A stretch of DNA of 64,000 nucleotides from Ilyonectria destructans (GCA_020740775.1 JAHEWK010000008.1:2542001-2606000); one strand, 5' to 3'; shown: positions 48,531 to 59,390, numbered from the stretch's first letter. The notes: generated by a model not told the origin, from the letters alone. Program-made: numbers and translations.

Positions 48531-50471
48531 CTAGATGTCACGACTCGGCCGCAAGGCCAAGTGGTACCCACCTTTTCTCTCGCAGAAATCAAGGATTAAT
48601 CCGCCTGAATCACTCTGCGACTTATGAATCACCTAGTAATTCGGGGTGGATGTTACGATTAGTAGCTCAGTACCATGATTCCTAAAAGACGGAGCCATGT
48701 GTATAACTGTGCCTTCTGCACGTGATCGAGACCAATAGCTCCTCAGCTATCAATGCAACTTCGTTACGACACTTATTATCGAGAATTGTTAGGTGCGTGC
48801 TCATCCTCCCTATGCCGGAGCTATGGAGCTAAGCCATAGCCCCTGGTTGAACAATGGGGTCTGCTGAGACTCCATCGCAGATGTCGAGTTCATTTCAAGC
48901 GCAAGGATGTACTTGATAAGTACATAGTTGTTTCGCATCCATGACATACCCATGTCTGTGGTTGACACAGCGTGGCACTTTGACAAGGGATCTGTCGAGT
49001 TGGTGAGACCTATATCAACGGCGTTGATTCTACATGCTCCTCCGCAGCCATATTGTACGAACCGTCGATTCTAATCATCTGGATCAGTTAATTTCAGCCA
49101 CGTTGTCGTTCGTTTCCCAATAATGGCACGGATATCACAGTATTGGATGACAGAGCCAGCTGTCTGGATTGAATAGACGCACTGAGAACAAACCATGGCT
49201 CATTCTCTAAGTTCATTGTGCGCCCGATTTCAGAGCATTTATAGGCAATCGCGTTTACCATAAGCGAACAATAAATCGGTGCGTGTCGAATCATATGAGC
49301 AGAGTCTTCTTGCAGGCCGATATCTTGCAGATGCAAGCAAGAGAGAATGGATCAAGCTTTTACAGCAGCCAGCAGCTTGATGTTTGGACGCTTGCAAATG
49401 AGGACTTCATTATAGTCTAGTCGTAGCGATCTACGCAAGATCTTTGGAGAGTGATGTTATCATAGGTGGGACAGTAATCATAGGTGGGGTGGTATCACAG
49501 GTGAGGTAGTATCATATGTGAGATAGTAACCATGTAGGCGAGATAGTAATCATAGGTGGGGTAGCATCATAAGTGAGATAGGCATCATAGGTAAGATAGT
49601 GATGGGTGAGATAGGTAAGGTGGGGTGAAGATCTGTTTTAATCCATCAGTACATCATCCAAACACCCAGGTCCGAGTGCGCCGCCAACTTGGTCAAAGAA
49701 GTACGTAGGTAATAGCTGGCAGCCGGACTCCAGTCTCTCCAAATCTGTAACTCGGCTGCGGCAAATATCTAGAGTGACCGAGAGTAACGGCCTTGCTGGC
49801 TCTATTTTACGAAACGCAGCCAGTTTTCGAAAAAGAAAAGTTCATGTTTCCTTTAAGCTTGTTTTTAAGTTTCTTTCAAGGCTTTTAAGCTTAAGTCATG
49901 TGCCAAAACATCATCCCGTATCGGGGACCGGGATTGTCGAGGGCAATCTAGCCCCCCACCCTTCCCCTTGGCAATGTCCTCTTCACTCTGCCAAATGCTA
50001 TCAAGTCAGACAGAGATCGGCGGGTTTGAAGTGAGCCCCACCCCCCAACCTCGGTTATTGTGCCCTTTGGCCCTGTAAACCCTTGCTCAGCTCCTATCTC
50101 AGCACTTCTTTATGTTCTTACTTATCAGTCACTAGGTGGAGACTATCCCACCATTCTGAGTCCAGACTAGACCAATTACGTTATGTCGCCCGCACGATGT
50201 CGAATGTTCAGCGACCACATCCCACCTTCAGCTCGAAAAGCATGACTGACTACCATTCCAAAACGTGGTTGGTTGGTCCAGGGGCTGTGTACTGAGCATA
50301 TTGTACAAAAGGCGGGGTGGTGACATCTCCACTGTCCCACGTTGTTTCCTCTCTTGAGCTTCTACAGATGCAACAACTGTTAATCACAGTCTTGATACAC
50401 GCCATAGTTTTTGCCTGAAATAACACTTTGCTACTTAGCTAGCTTGCACAACCATAGACCGTTGTCTCAAG
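48531..50471. other. intergenic with minisatellite
   Basis: No gene supported on either strand. The region 49450-49625 holds a degenerate minisatellite; a T/A-rich pyrimidine segment precedes the permease gene. Confidence 0.45.
49450..49625. repeat. degenerate 17-20 bp minisatellite
   Basis: About nine copies of an ATCATAGGTGGGATAGTA-like unit with substitutions and small length changes (ATCACAGGTGAGGTAGT, ATCATATGTGAGATAGTA and so on). Confidence 0.8.
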
Positions 50472-52240
50472 ATGGAAAAGGAACCATCGGCCATGGCCAC
50501 GACCGCGCCCACAGACTTAGGTTCCAAGACTGAGTCACAGGTCGGCAGCACCATCGCACTTTCAATGGAAGAAACAACGTTTGGGGTCGACGAGAAAAAG
50601 CTCGTCCGAAAGCTAGACCTACATATCGTCCCGCTCATCATGCTCCTGTACACTTTCAGCTTCCTAGATCGGTCGGTCATCATGATGGTTCCTGCTGGCA
50701 AGGTGACTTGGCTGACTGAAATATTAGCGTCAACATCGGCAATGCTAGATTGTACAACTTAGAGGGAGATCTCGGCTTGGTGGGCAATCAATTCCAAATC
50801 GCCGTCTCAATTCTATTTGTCACATACCTATTGTTCGAAGTCCCAAGCAACCTCGTTCTGAAGCCCTTCACACCGTCCCGGTGGATCGCTTTCATTGCTA
50901 CCAGCTGGGGCATAGTCGCAACCCTCACTGGCCTTGTCCAGAGCTTCGGCGCTCTCGTCGCGGTCCGATTGATCCTCGGTGCACTCGAGGCGGGCCTCTT
51001 CCCAGGTTTGAATGTATATCTCACGTTCTTTTACACGAAACAGGAACTTGCCCTGCGCGTGGGTTACCTTTTCGTTAGTGCCGCGATTGCGGGCTCAATT
51101 GGAGGCTTGCTTGCCTACGGCATCGGCCAGATGGATGGCGTACAGGGGATGTCCGGCTGGCGCTGGATCATGATCCTAGAGGGTCTGCCGTCCATTGTTC
51201 TTGGTATTGCGACGTTCTTTCTCCTACCCAATGACCCCGACAGCGCCTATTTCTTGAACGAAAACGAGAAAAAGTTAATGGTCGCACGATTCCGTCGTTA
51301 CTACGGTGACACCGAGTCAGCGCAGAAATTCAGCAAAAAGGATATGATTGGGGCGTTCATGGATTGGAAGGTGTACATGTTTTGTATCGGCCAATTTGGC
51401 GTAGATACCATGCTTTACGGTACGTGATGCCCCATGCACACTACGGAGATCTTGTCATAAAATTGACCCATATTTCAAAGGTTTTTCGACATTTCTCCCC
51501 ACTATCATCAATGGATTGGGGAAGTGGTCCACTGCTGAGGTGCAGCTCCTGACAATTCCTTGCTACTTCCTGGGCGCTGTTACCTATATGAGCACAGCCT
51601 ATCTCTCGGACCGACTGCAGAAACGAGGTATTTTCTGTGTGGTATTCGGCACGGTAAGCGTGATTGGCTACGGGATTCTCCTAAGTGATAGCTCAGCCGG
51701 TGTCTATTACTTTGGGTGAGTTAATATCACGCTTCTGGTTTTCGAATGAAGTTGCTAACTCAATATAGATGTTTTACGATTGCTGCTGGTTTATACGTAG
51801 TTGTTGGATTGCCGCTTGCATGGGTTCATCCGCACATCTTGCTCGAATTGTGATGCCACTACTGACTTACATAACAAAGCTCCCGACCAACTTGCCCAGG
51901 TATGGAAAGCGCACGACTGCCAACGGTCTGCAGTTGACTACGGGGAATGCCTCTGGAATTATGGCTCCGTTTATCTTGTAGGTTCATCTGATCCCCTGCA
52001 GTATATCAGGGCCTAACCATTTTTGGATATAGCCTCAGCGCAGAAGGTCCTCGGTATACAAAAGGCAACGCGATTTCACTGTCAATGGTGGCCATGGGTA
52101 CTGGGGTCTATGGGTTCATGTGGTTCTGGTACTCGAGAGAGAATAAGAGGAGGGATTTTGCTGAGGCAAATACGGCTGATGAGGGATCAACGCCAGCGGA
52201 GCTTGCGGAGCTTGGCGATGACAGCCCGCTCTACCGCTAA
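50472..52240 (+). CDS. MFS permease of the Dal5/allantoate (anion:cation symporter) family
   Basis: Six exons, 50472-50671, 50728-51419, 51481-51715, 51769-51823, 51880-51977 and 52033-52240, all in phase, give 495 residues. Motifs match fungal allantoate/nicotinate permeases: PLIMLLYTFSFLDRVNIGNA, FEVPSNLVLKPFTPSRWI, GALEAGLFPGLNVYLTFFY, GWRWIMILEGLPSIVLG, FLPNDPDSAYFL-like, PRYGKRTTANGLQLT and GNASGIMAPF. Twelve helices are expected. Introns are 45-62 nt; the fourth has a weak GTTCAT donor but an exact TACTGAC branch site. It would import a small organic anion with protons; which one cannot be told. Confidence 0.87.
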
Positions 52241-52437
52241 CCTGCTGATTCCACATGAAAGGTGGTTCATCTACCTACAGCTAGCCTAATAGGGCGTCGC
52301 GACAAATCCCTGTCAACAAGCGTCGTTTGCAGGCCTCAAAAGGATCTAGTATCCCCCAAGTAAAAGTGGTGGTGTTATTATATCAGGCTTGACGACCAAA
52401 CCCTTCGGCAACTATCTTCACTTGTAGACTGTTAATA

Positions 52438-53180
52438 ATGAAGCTCTCCCACTATCTTACCTTCGCCAGCGTCTTGCTACCAATATGGACCATATCTTAC
52501 TGGGTCTTGCCATACTTTACAATATACCAGGTCCTCAAGCAATACCCTGGTCCCTTCATCTGCAAGTTCAGCAATTCCGGCTTGCATTTAGCCCCCGTAA
52601 TGGTAAGAAAATCCTTTGAGTTGACTGGGTTCATCGAAAGTATGGCAGGGTTGTCCGCATAGGATTCAATCACATCTCTATCACTACTCCAGAGGGACTA
52701 CACACTGTGTATGCTCATGCAAATGGCTTCTAGAAAGAGTGAGCATCACAATGTCCATCGCGATCAATAGGAGGCAACGCGCCAGTTAACCAATTAATAT
52801 CCACTTTTATGAAGCTTTCGTCTAGGGAGTCCCCGGTGTCTTTAATATACGCGATTGCCGGGAACATACCAAGAAGCGCAAGATTATCTCTCATGCATTC
52901 TCTCCCGCTGCTGTGAACGGGGTTGAGGCCCATATAACCGCCAATCTTGAGCGGTGGGTTGGACAGCTTGACAAGATAGCAGCGCGGTCCGGCTCCCACG
53001 GCTTTGCGAGAATGAACAGGATGCTTTGGTGTACATTCATTACTTTCGATATCATCGGGGATCTTGCCTTCGACGCGCCATTCGGCATGGTTATCAATGG
53101 GCGAGACGAGTGCGAGTCTGCATGTCCAGATCACCAGTGCCCTATATTTCTGCCGCTAGATAGAAACAAGGACCCATTTG
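52438..53180 (+). pseudogene. decayed cytochrome P450, CYP53-like
   Basis: Recognisable pieces of a benzoate-para-hydroxylase-type P450: a hydrophobic N-terminal anchor from 52438, QYPGPFICKFSN, HISITTPEGLHTVYAHANGF followed at once by a stop, KKRKIISHAFSPAAV in another frame, and ANLERWVGQLDKIAAR...ITFDIIGDLAFDAPFGM. Stops and frameshifts occur near 52733, 52740 and 52870, and the heme-binding end is missing, the sequence being cut off before the LTR-like repeat at 53383. It is a dead 5' fragment. Confidence 0.8.
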
Positions 53181-53382
53181 CCTTCGTCTACAGCAAGTTC
53201 AATATTGTACCAGGACGAACTACCAGGACGAAACTACCAGCCCAAGATCACCGCGATATCAGCTGTCAAGACTCCCGAATTGAAGAGCTACGTCCTACCA
53301 ACTTGGGTGCCGCAGACAAGGCAAGGATTAGAGGTCTGAGTATTTCTGAAGCTTAAGAATTGTCAGACAGCCTGATAGGGAC

Positions 53383-53649
53383 TGTTGGAATCTAACTGAT
53401 CACATAACTGACGATCTTACGATATCTGGAACGGCTTCCAGGCCGGCTGCTAGGAATCCGGTCTGGACCAGGTCTCAGGGCCCCGGCAGGTAGGTCTTCC
53501 GGTCTCAGACCTCCGGACCTCGGGCCCGGAGGCCCCCGGAGGCCCCCGGAGGCCGACCTCATCCTCATCTATAAGACCAATCCCTAGCCCTTCAATAGAT
53601 AGAGAAATCAAGCAATTCCATCGTCACTAAAGCTGTCTTATCCAATCCA
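53383..53649 (+). repeat. LTR-like repeat (Copia-type start)
   Basis: TGTTGGAATCTAACTGATC at 53383 is a common fungal Copia LTR beginning. There follows a GC-rich part with three tandem CCCCCGGAGG units, a TATA-like CTATAAG, and an end near TCCAATCCA. No target duplication was found, so it may be a 5' LTR or a broken copy. Confidence 0.35.
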
Positions 53650-53653
53650 TCCT

Positions 53654-54070
53654 TTGTCTGATAAGAATAATGGATTTATTTATGATGAAGCTTTAGCGAT
53701 CTACTCCAAGTGGGTAGATGCGGTCAACAGATGGTTAGACATTAATGCCGTCTCACAGCCAGCCAGTGAACGTCTCCCTGCACTTCGTCGACCACTTGTT
53801 CAGGCACTATTTACTGCTGCACAACATAGTGCAATTCCGGACAAGATTGTTCGATCCTTTGCCCCTTTCTTCAACGTCAATGGACTGCTCGGGGGATTTC
53901 TCTACTACATTGACCCCACGTCGCTAGAAGCAAAAAAGATACCAATTTCATTTCGGTCCTAGCAACGCCAATCCCGAGGTCCTTATTCCCGATACCGAAG
54001 CGCAGACGGTTGCATTCGCCAATCGCTCGTCCCTTGTGCAACCGATTCAAAACAGTTCCCCGATAGATTT
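53654..54070 (+). pseudogene. unidentified ORF, left part (split by Ty3 element 2)
   Basis: A frame starting in SDKNNGFIYDEALAIYSKW and continuing through PLVQALFTAAQHSAIPDKIV and FFNVNGLLGGFLYYIDPTS looks like a soluble helical protein. After an A-run near 53935 a second frame carries on (NFHFGPSNANPEVLIPDTE, FANRSSLVQPIQNS) right up to the Ty3 target duplication GATTT at 54066-54070. It lies just after the LTR-like repeat, so it could be the first ORF of that element. No family recognised. Confidence 0.4.
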
Positions 54071-54286
54071 TGTGAAAGGCCTCTAGTGAGTTGATTCAAC
54101 TAACTAGTCCCTATGCTGTTTACTTTCAAGATGAAGAAAGGAAAGAATCTAAATACAAACTGGGTGCGTGAAGACGCGTTATATCTTCTTTAATATAGAA
54201 GATTCGAGAATCAACTCGATGGCGCTGTGGAGAAGAATTCGGGCTTGGCGGCAGAGCCGCCAGCCAAGTGGGCCTGACCCGTTACA
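54071..54286 (-). repeat. 3' LTR of Ty3 element 2 (216 bp)
   Basis: Same sequence as the other three LTRs by eye. Confidence 0.95.
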
Positions 54287-55936
54287 TTACCCCCCTCCTC
54301 CAGAGTTGGCGTGTATCTCACGATGATTTTCGAAGTTGACTCTCTTCTTCTTCCGCTTTGTCCATTGTTTCCATGCATCCGTATGCCGTACAGCACTGAG
54401 ATGCTCCCACGTGGGTCTCGAATAGTCCACCCACTTCACGAGCACCTTCTTGTGCGTGCCTTCCTTCTTTTCATCGAGGATGCGTTCAACGAGGTACATC
54501 TCTTGACCGTCCACCAGCACTGGTGGGGCGCTCTCGTGATCGACCTGCTGTGATGGTAGCGGGTCGTCAGGGACGGGCCGGAGCAAATCCACATGGAATA
54601 CTGGGTGTATGCGTCCGGGCACGTCTAACTTGTAGGCGTGTGGGTTAATCTCCTCGACCACTTGGTATTTTGCATGTAGCCAGTCCAGCTTCTTACAAGG
54701 CCGTGACGTCTTGACGTTCTTCAGATTAAGGTATACCCAGTCTCCAGGCTTGTAGCGGGGCGAGGCAGTTCTGTGCCTGTTGGCTTGGGCTTGCTGTATC
54801 TCTTGGGCCATAGCTATTGCAGCTTGCGCAAACTCTGTGGCGTCCTGAAGTCTCTGGATGAAGTCTTCTGCCATAACCTCGCCCTCCCTCGCATCTTCTG
54901 CTCTTCGATCCTCGACTAGCTGAATTGGCTCGTTGTGGTAGCCGTGCATGAAGAAGAACGGGCTTAGGCCGGTAGAGGCCGCGTCCCTCTCGTTGATTGT
55001 TGCCATGGCTATTGGTAGCAGGTCTAGCCAATTCTCTTGGAGATAGTTTGTCCATATTCGTAGGATCTTCTCAACCTCTTGGTTCATTCGCTCCGTCGCT
55101 CCATCCGTCTGTGGGTGGTACGCCGTCGATAGCCGCTGCTCGATCTGCAGCAGTTTGCAGAAGTGCTTCCACATGTCGCTGACAAACTGGGGCCCACGGT
55201 CACTGGTTATGGCTGTTGGAATACCATGGACCGGGTAGTGCCGTTCGAAGAGTCTCTTAGCAACCGCTTCCGAGGAGATATCGCTCATGCCTTCGAGTTC
55301 GACGCCTTTGGTAAGCCGGTCTGTGACTACCATGCAGTTCGTCGCGCCATCCCGTCCCGATGGTGGGAGGTCCGTAATGAAGTCGATAGTGACCTCGCTC
55401 CATATTCGTTGCGGAATGGGTAATGGCTTCAGGAGCCCTCTCTTCGTGTCTCTCCAAATGGTGTTCCTTCCGCAGACCTCACAGTTACGCACGAATTGGC
55501 GTACTTCGCTAGCTGCGCCCGGCCAAAAGAAGCGTCTCGACAGAATAGAGTACGTAAGGTCTCTCCCCGGGTGCCCGGTAATGTGGGAGTCGTGTGTTGC
55601 TTGAATAATCTTCGTGCGCAGCGGCTCAGAGTTGGGTATCCAGACACGATTCCGGAAGCATAGGAGACCTTTGTCATCCAGTGAGCATTCTGAGATACTC
55701 ACAACCTTCTCCTTTTGCAACTGTGTCGGTAAGTTCTTCTCTCCATTCGCTACTAGCTTCGTGAGTTCCTGGTAGAGCTTGTCCTCTCGGCGTGCGGCGT
55801 CCCAAAGTTGCTGCAATTCCTGGTCCTCGAATAGCCTGATATCCTTTTCGAAATCAAACTCCAGGGCGCCCTCAGTGTTGGTGGAAACTGTCGAGATGCG
55901 TACCCTTCTAAGATGGTCGTCCTGAAAGAGCCTCAT
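54287..55936 (-). CDS. pol: integrase-chromodomain part of pol, element 2
   Basis: An open frame whose first pol-homologous ATG is at 55934-55936, overlapping the TGA (55933-55935) of the upstream frame. About 549 residues follow. Domains in order: HHCC zinc-binding (HITGHPG, CEVCGRN), the integrase core with D in TIDFITDLP, D in TSDRGPQF and E in GATERMN, a GPY/F-like stretch (SPRYKPGDWVYLNLK) and a chromodomain-like C-terminus (YLVERILDE...KWVDYSRPTWEHL). The end is glycine-rich and encoded by the polypurine tract. The chromodomain may direct insertion to modified chromatin, as in other chromoviruses. Confidence 0.88.
   Translation of the reverse strand: MRLFQDDHLRRVRISTVSTNTEGALEFDFEKDIRLFEDQELQQLWDAARREDKLYQELTKLVANGEKNLPTQLQKEKVVSISECSLDDKGLLCFRNRVWIPNSEPLRTKIIQATHDSHITGHPGRDLTYSILSRRFFWPGAASEVRQFVRNCEVCGRNTIWRDTKRGLLKPLPIPQRIWSEVTIDFITDLPPSGRDGATNCMVVTDRLTKGVELEGMSDISSEAVAKRLFERHYPVHGIPTAITSDRGPQFVSDMWKHFCKLLQIEQRLSTAYHPQTDGATERMNQEVEKILRIWTNYLQENWLDLLPIAMATINERDAASTGLSPFFFMHGYHNEPIQLVEDRRAEDAREGEVMAEDFIQRLQDATEFAQAAIAMAQEIQQAQANRHRTASPRYKPGDWVYLNLKNVKTSRPCKKLDWLHAKYQVVEEINPHAYKLDVPGRIHPVFHVDLLRPVPDDPLPSQQVDHESAPPVLVDGQEMYLVERILDEKKEGTHKKVLVKWVDYSRPTWEHLSAVRHTDAWKQWTKRKKKRVNFENHREIHANSGGGG
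54290..54301 (-). promoter_or_regulatory. polypurine tract of Ty3 element 2
   Basis: GGAGGAGGGGGG then TAA, adjoining the 3' LTR, as in element 1. Confidence 0.85.
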
Positions 55937-57975
55937 AATGCGTGCTTGAGCCGCTCGTCCGAGTAGTCGGCTGGCATATCTTGGTCTCGTCGAGAGAGCG
56001 CGTCTGGCAGTCCAGCCTTCTTTCCGGGTCTCCATTCGAGTGTGAAATGGAACCTGGATAAGAACTCCGACCATCGTACTTGTCTTTCCGTTAATCTTCT
56101 CTCCGAATAGAAGTATTTCAGATTCTGATGGTCCGTGAGGATCCTGAAATTCTTCACAGCTCGCAGCTCTGGTTCCCATTGCTCCAGACACCTTACAATA
56201 GCAAGCAGTTCCTTGTCGTGAATAGCGTAGTTGACCTCTGCTGGCGAGTGTTTCTTCGAGAAATAGGCGACAGGCCGTAATAGTCCGTCTTCGTCGTCTC
56301 GCTGGGAGAGGACACCCCCAGTGACAAATCCTGAAGAATCTGCCTCCACGATAGTCTCTCTCTCCGGGTGGAAATGAGCTAGAATAGGGGCCGTGATCAA
56401 CAGGTCCTTAAGCTTCTCAAAGGCTTCTTCGCATAGGTCGTCCCAACGGAAGGGTACGTCCTTTTTCGTTAGCCGTATCAGCGGCTCTGCTATCTCTGAG
56501 AACTCAGGCATGAAAATCCTATAGAAGTTCGCGAAACCGATAAAGGCTCTAACGGCTTTTACGTTCGTTGGCGTAGTCCATTCCTTGACAGCCTTGACCT
56601 TCTCAGGATCGACTCGGATCCCGTTCTCCGCCTCGATAATGAACCCGAGATATTTCACCGTCTTGACTTCGAATTCGCTCTTGCTGATGTCTAGCTGTAG
56701 CCCAGCATCCATTAGGCGTTGGAGGACCCTGCCGACTTTGTCGCGGTGGTCTTGAATGCTTCCAGAAGAGAAGATCAACACGTCGTCGATGTATGCTGAC
56801 ACGAAATCGTCTAGGTAGTCTTGGAGCACGCTGTTGATATACCGTTGAAAGGCTGCGGGTGCACCTGTCAGTCCAAATGGGACTACCAGCCATTCAAAAG
56901 ATCCGTAGCGTGTTCTGAAGGCCGTCTTTTCTTCGTCTCCGGGGGCGACCCTGATCTTGTGGAATGCTGCTATAACATCTAGCTTCGTGAACCACTTTGC
57001 CTTTGCCACAGTGCGTAGCGTTTCGTTGAGTAAGGGCAGCGGATAGCGGTCCTTCTTGGTGATGTTGTTCAGTCCTCGGTAATCCACACAAAAGCGAACG
57101 CCTCCACCAGGCTTTTTCACCATGAGAACCGGTGCCGCCGCGGGTGAACTGCTAACTCTGATAAACTCCTTGTCGAGAAGCTCTGTAAGTGTCTTCCGCA
57201 GTACCAATAGCTCTTCGCGAGACATGCCATAAAGCGGACCCCAGGGTAGGGGTTTCTCGCGGCCGTGTTCGTCTCGTAGGACTTCGATCTTCAGGTCAAC
57301 GCCTGGCCTGTGGGGAGGTAACTGGTTGGCCAGTTGTCGAGAGAAGGCTTGTAACCACTTGTGGTAGTGTGGTGGCAACTTCTCCACTGGGTCGATCTTT
57401 GGTTTCGGTCTCAAGGCTTTGTCGATGTCCGCCATCGTGACGGCATAAACTCCAACGCCGCCTGTACGTCTGTTGCGGCGCACGTCGCCTAGAAAGGCAG
57501 CGGCCATCACCTTCGAGACCTCTAGTCGAGGGGGCCGATAGCGTTGTCGGTCTTGTACTTGAGCTCCACTGGTTCCGATCTCCAAGTATCCTTCCTTCGC
57601 ATGAATGTGAACATCTTGATCTTCCATCCATCGTTTGCCTAGAATCATATCCCAGTTAAGGTCGTCAATGACGTACATAAATACACGGCGCTGTTGGTGT
57701 CCGTCTAGGTCGATCGATAAGTAAGTGATCTTGTCGATCTTAACCTCCTTGCCGTCTCCTGCTGCATTCTCGAGGATGCGAGGTTGAACAGGTATATGTG
57801 GCAGCTGAAGAGATTGGAAGGTCCGTTTGCTAACCGCGCCGTAGCAGAGGCAACCATAGTCGACGAGGGATGGTACGAAGTCCGTTCCATTCACCCTAAC
57901 GTCTGCTATGAATGGATCTCCATCCATTCTCTTTTTACCGGTTGTCTCCCATTCTCTCACAGCCGCCGCGTGTTC
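55933..57975 (-). CDS. pol: protease-RT-RNase H part of pol, element 2
   Basis: Follows the gag UAG (57976-57978) in the same frame, with no ATG before the first conserved residues, so translation needs stop-codon readthrough or a separate start. The protease has SLVDYGC where the usual motif is D-S/T-G, and a flap-like WDMILGKRWM. Reverse transcriptase shows KWFTKLDVIAAFHKI, VPFGLTGAPAAFQ and the YIDD catalytic site. RNase H has EADSSGF, a YAIHDKELLAIV helix and TDHQNLKYF. The frame ends at TGA 55933-55935 inside an ATGA overlap with the integrase frame. Confidence 0.9.
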   Translation of the reverse strand, partial: EHAAAVREWETTGKKRMDGDPFIADVRVNGTDFVPSLVDYGCLCYGAVSKRTFQSLQLPHIPVQPRILENAAGDGKEVKIDKITYLSIDLDGHQQRRVFMYVIDDLNWDMILGKRWMEDQDVHIHAKEGYLEIGTSGAQVQDRQRYRPPRLEVSKVMAAAFLGDVRRNRRTGGVGVYAVTMADIDKALRPKPKIDPVEKLPPHYHKWLQAFSRQLANQLPPHRPGVDLKIEVLRDEHGREKPLPWGPLYGMSREELLVLRKTLTELLDKEFIRVSSSPAAAPVLMVKKPGGGVRFCVDYRGLNNITKKDRYPLPLLNETLRTVAKAKWFTKLDVIAAFHKIRVAPGDEEKTAFRTRYGSFEWLVVPFGLTGAPAAFQRYINSVLQDYLDDFVSAYIDDVLIFSSGSIQDHRDKVGRVLQRLMDAGLQLDISKSEFEVKTVKYLGFIIEAENGIRVDPEKVKAVKEWTTPTNVKAVRAFIGFANFYRIFMPEFSEIAEPLIRLTKKDVPFRWDDLCEEAFEKLKDLLITAPILAHFHPERETIVEADSSGFVTGGVLSQRDDEDGLLRPVAYFSKKHSPAEVNYAIHDKELLAIVRCLEQWEPELRAVKNFRILTDHQNLKYFYSERRLTERQVRWSEFLSRFHFTLEWRPGKKAGLPDALSRRDQDMPADYSDERLKHAL

Positions 57976-59295
57976 CTAGTCTGAATCTCCGTCGCTCTGG
58001 AGAGTGGCATCTTCGCCTTCTTCAACGATCGCGGCGTTGGTAACCGAGGGGCGCGAGGGGGCTGCGGCGTTGACTTGAGTGCGTCTGGTTACGCTCCCGG
58101 GCCGAATAGGTGCGGCTAATGGACAGCGTTCGATTCTGCAGTTATCTCTTCCGCAACGGAGACAACGTCCTTCGCGGTAGCGTGCATCCATTTCATCCTG
58201 ATCGACCCACTTGGCACGCTTACCGAGCAAAGCCTGATCCTCTGGTCGCCTGGACTGGTAGCCATTCGTGTTCTTGCCGCCGCGGGTGCGCCCAGCGTTT
58301 ACTTGAGTGGATGCTTGTGGGGTTGGCTCCCATTCCATCATGTCCTCTCTTCTGACCTCAGCCTGCTGGACATGCTGTTGCTGAGATCTCTGGCTGCTCT
58401 GACTACCGTGGTTGTCCAAGCCCCTCGTGTTGCCGCGAGGTTTCTTCCACTGGCCTAACAGTTCCATCTGGCTGCTAAGCGAGTCGCACCTCTTTGCCAG
58501 CCCAACGTAGGTGCTAATCGCGACGGAATCAGAGCCTATAAGAGCGGCCTTCATTCTGTCGTTTAGTGCCTCCTGGAGGTAAGAAATCTTGCTGTCATCT
58601 GGCCAATATTCGGCATTGGCGTTGGCGATCTCTTTCTCGAAACGAGGGTAGAACGAAGTAAAGGGTTCGTTTTCTCCTTGCTTAATCGAGTGCAGGTTGC
58701 GAGTAGCTCTCTGTTTACGATCCTTCTCTCCGTACAACAGTTCAAGGCGGTTGAGCAGTTCAGCCACATTAAACGTCCTCTTCTCAATTTGCATCTCCAC
58801 AAAGGTGGTCACATTGTCTTTAGCCTTGCCTTCCAGGCTCATAAAGACATACATAAAGTGGCCCTCTGCGTCTCCGAGGGCTTCGCCGTCGACTCGTAGC
58901 TTCCCTTCGGTCTCCAACTTCCAGCTACGCCACTGGGACTTGTCACCACTGTACTTCGGGACATCTCGCAGCTTGGGGCGCTTGGTCGGGTGAGGACTGT
59001 AAGTGATAACCGTATTGGCGGGATCGGCGGTGATAGAAGGGTTGGTAGTAGTGTTGGGAGTGACAGGAACAGCGGTTGTCTTATTGTCTTCTGGCGCCAG
59101 CGTGGGCGCTGGTGTGGGCTGTATAGACTGGATGGACGTTTCCAGTGCTAACAGCTTCAATTTCGTTTCCTCATTTGCCTCTCTTAGGGCCATATTCTCG
59201 GACCGCATAAGCCTGACTTCGCTCAAGAGTTGCTCGAGTACGCTAGCCGACTGGCTAGTGGTTTCCCCCTGAGTCATGCCGTCTGAGTGGTCCAT
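57976..59295 (-). CDS. gag: Gag of Ty3 element 2
   Basis: 439 residues from ATG 59295, the same by eye as the copy in element 1, including the CX2CX4CX4C knuckle. It ends at TAG 57976-57978, followed in frame by GAA CAC and pol. Confidence 0.9.
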   Translation of the reverse strand: MDHSDGMTQGETTSQSASVLEQLLSEVRLMRSENMALREANEETKLKLLALETSIQSIQPTPAPTLAPEDNKTTAVPVTPNTTTNPSITADPANTVITYSPHPTKRPKLRDVPKYSGDKSQWRSWKLETEGKLRVDGEALGDAEGHFMYVFMSLEGKAKDNVTTFVEMQIEKRTFNVAELLNRLELLYGEKDRKQRATRNLHSIKQGENEPFTSFYPRFEKEIANANAEYWPDDSKISYLQEALNDRMKAALIGSDSVAISTYVGLAKRCDSLSSQMELLGQWKKPRGNTRGLDNHGSQSSQRSQQQHVQQAEVRREDMMEWEPTPQASTQVNAGRTRGGKNTNGYQSRRPEDQALLGKRAKWVDQDEMDARYREGRCLRCGRDNCRIERCPLAAPIRPGSVTRRTQVNAAAPSRPSVTNAAIVEEGEDATLQSDGDSD

Positions 59296-59341
59296 TATTC
59301 TTCTTCGCTTGTGGCTTCTGGTGCTTCTAACTTCTTAACTC

Positions 59342-59390
59342 CGGGTGCTTCGGGTGCTTCGGGTGCTTTGGGTGCTTCGGGTGCTTCGGC
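59342..59390. repeat. 9-bp tandem repeat in Ty3 leader, element 2
   Basis: The GGGTGCTTC array, as in element 1. Confidence 0.85.
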
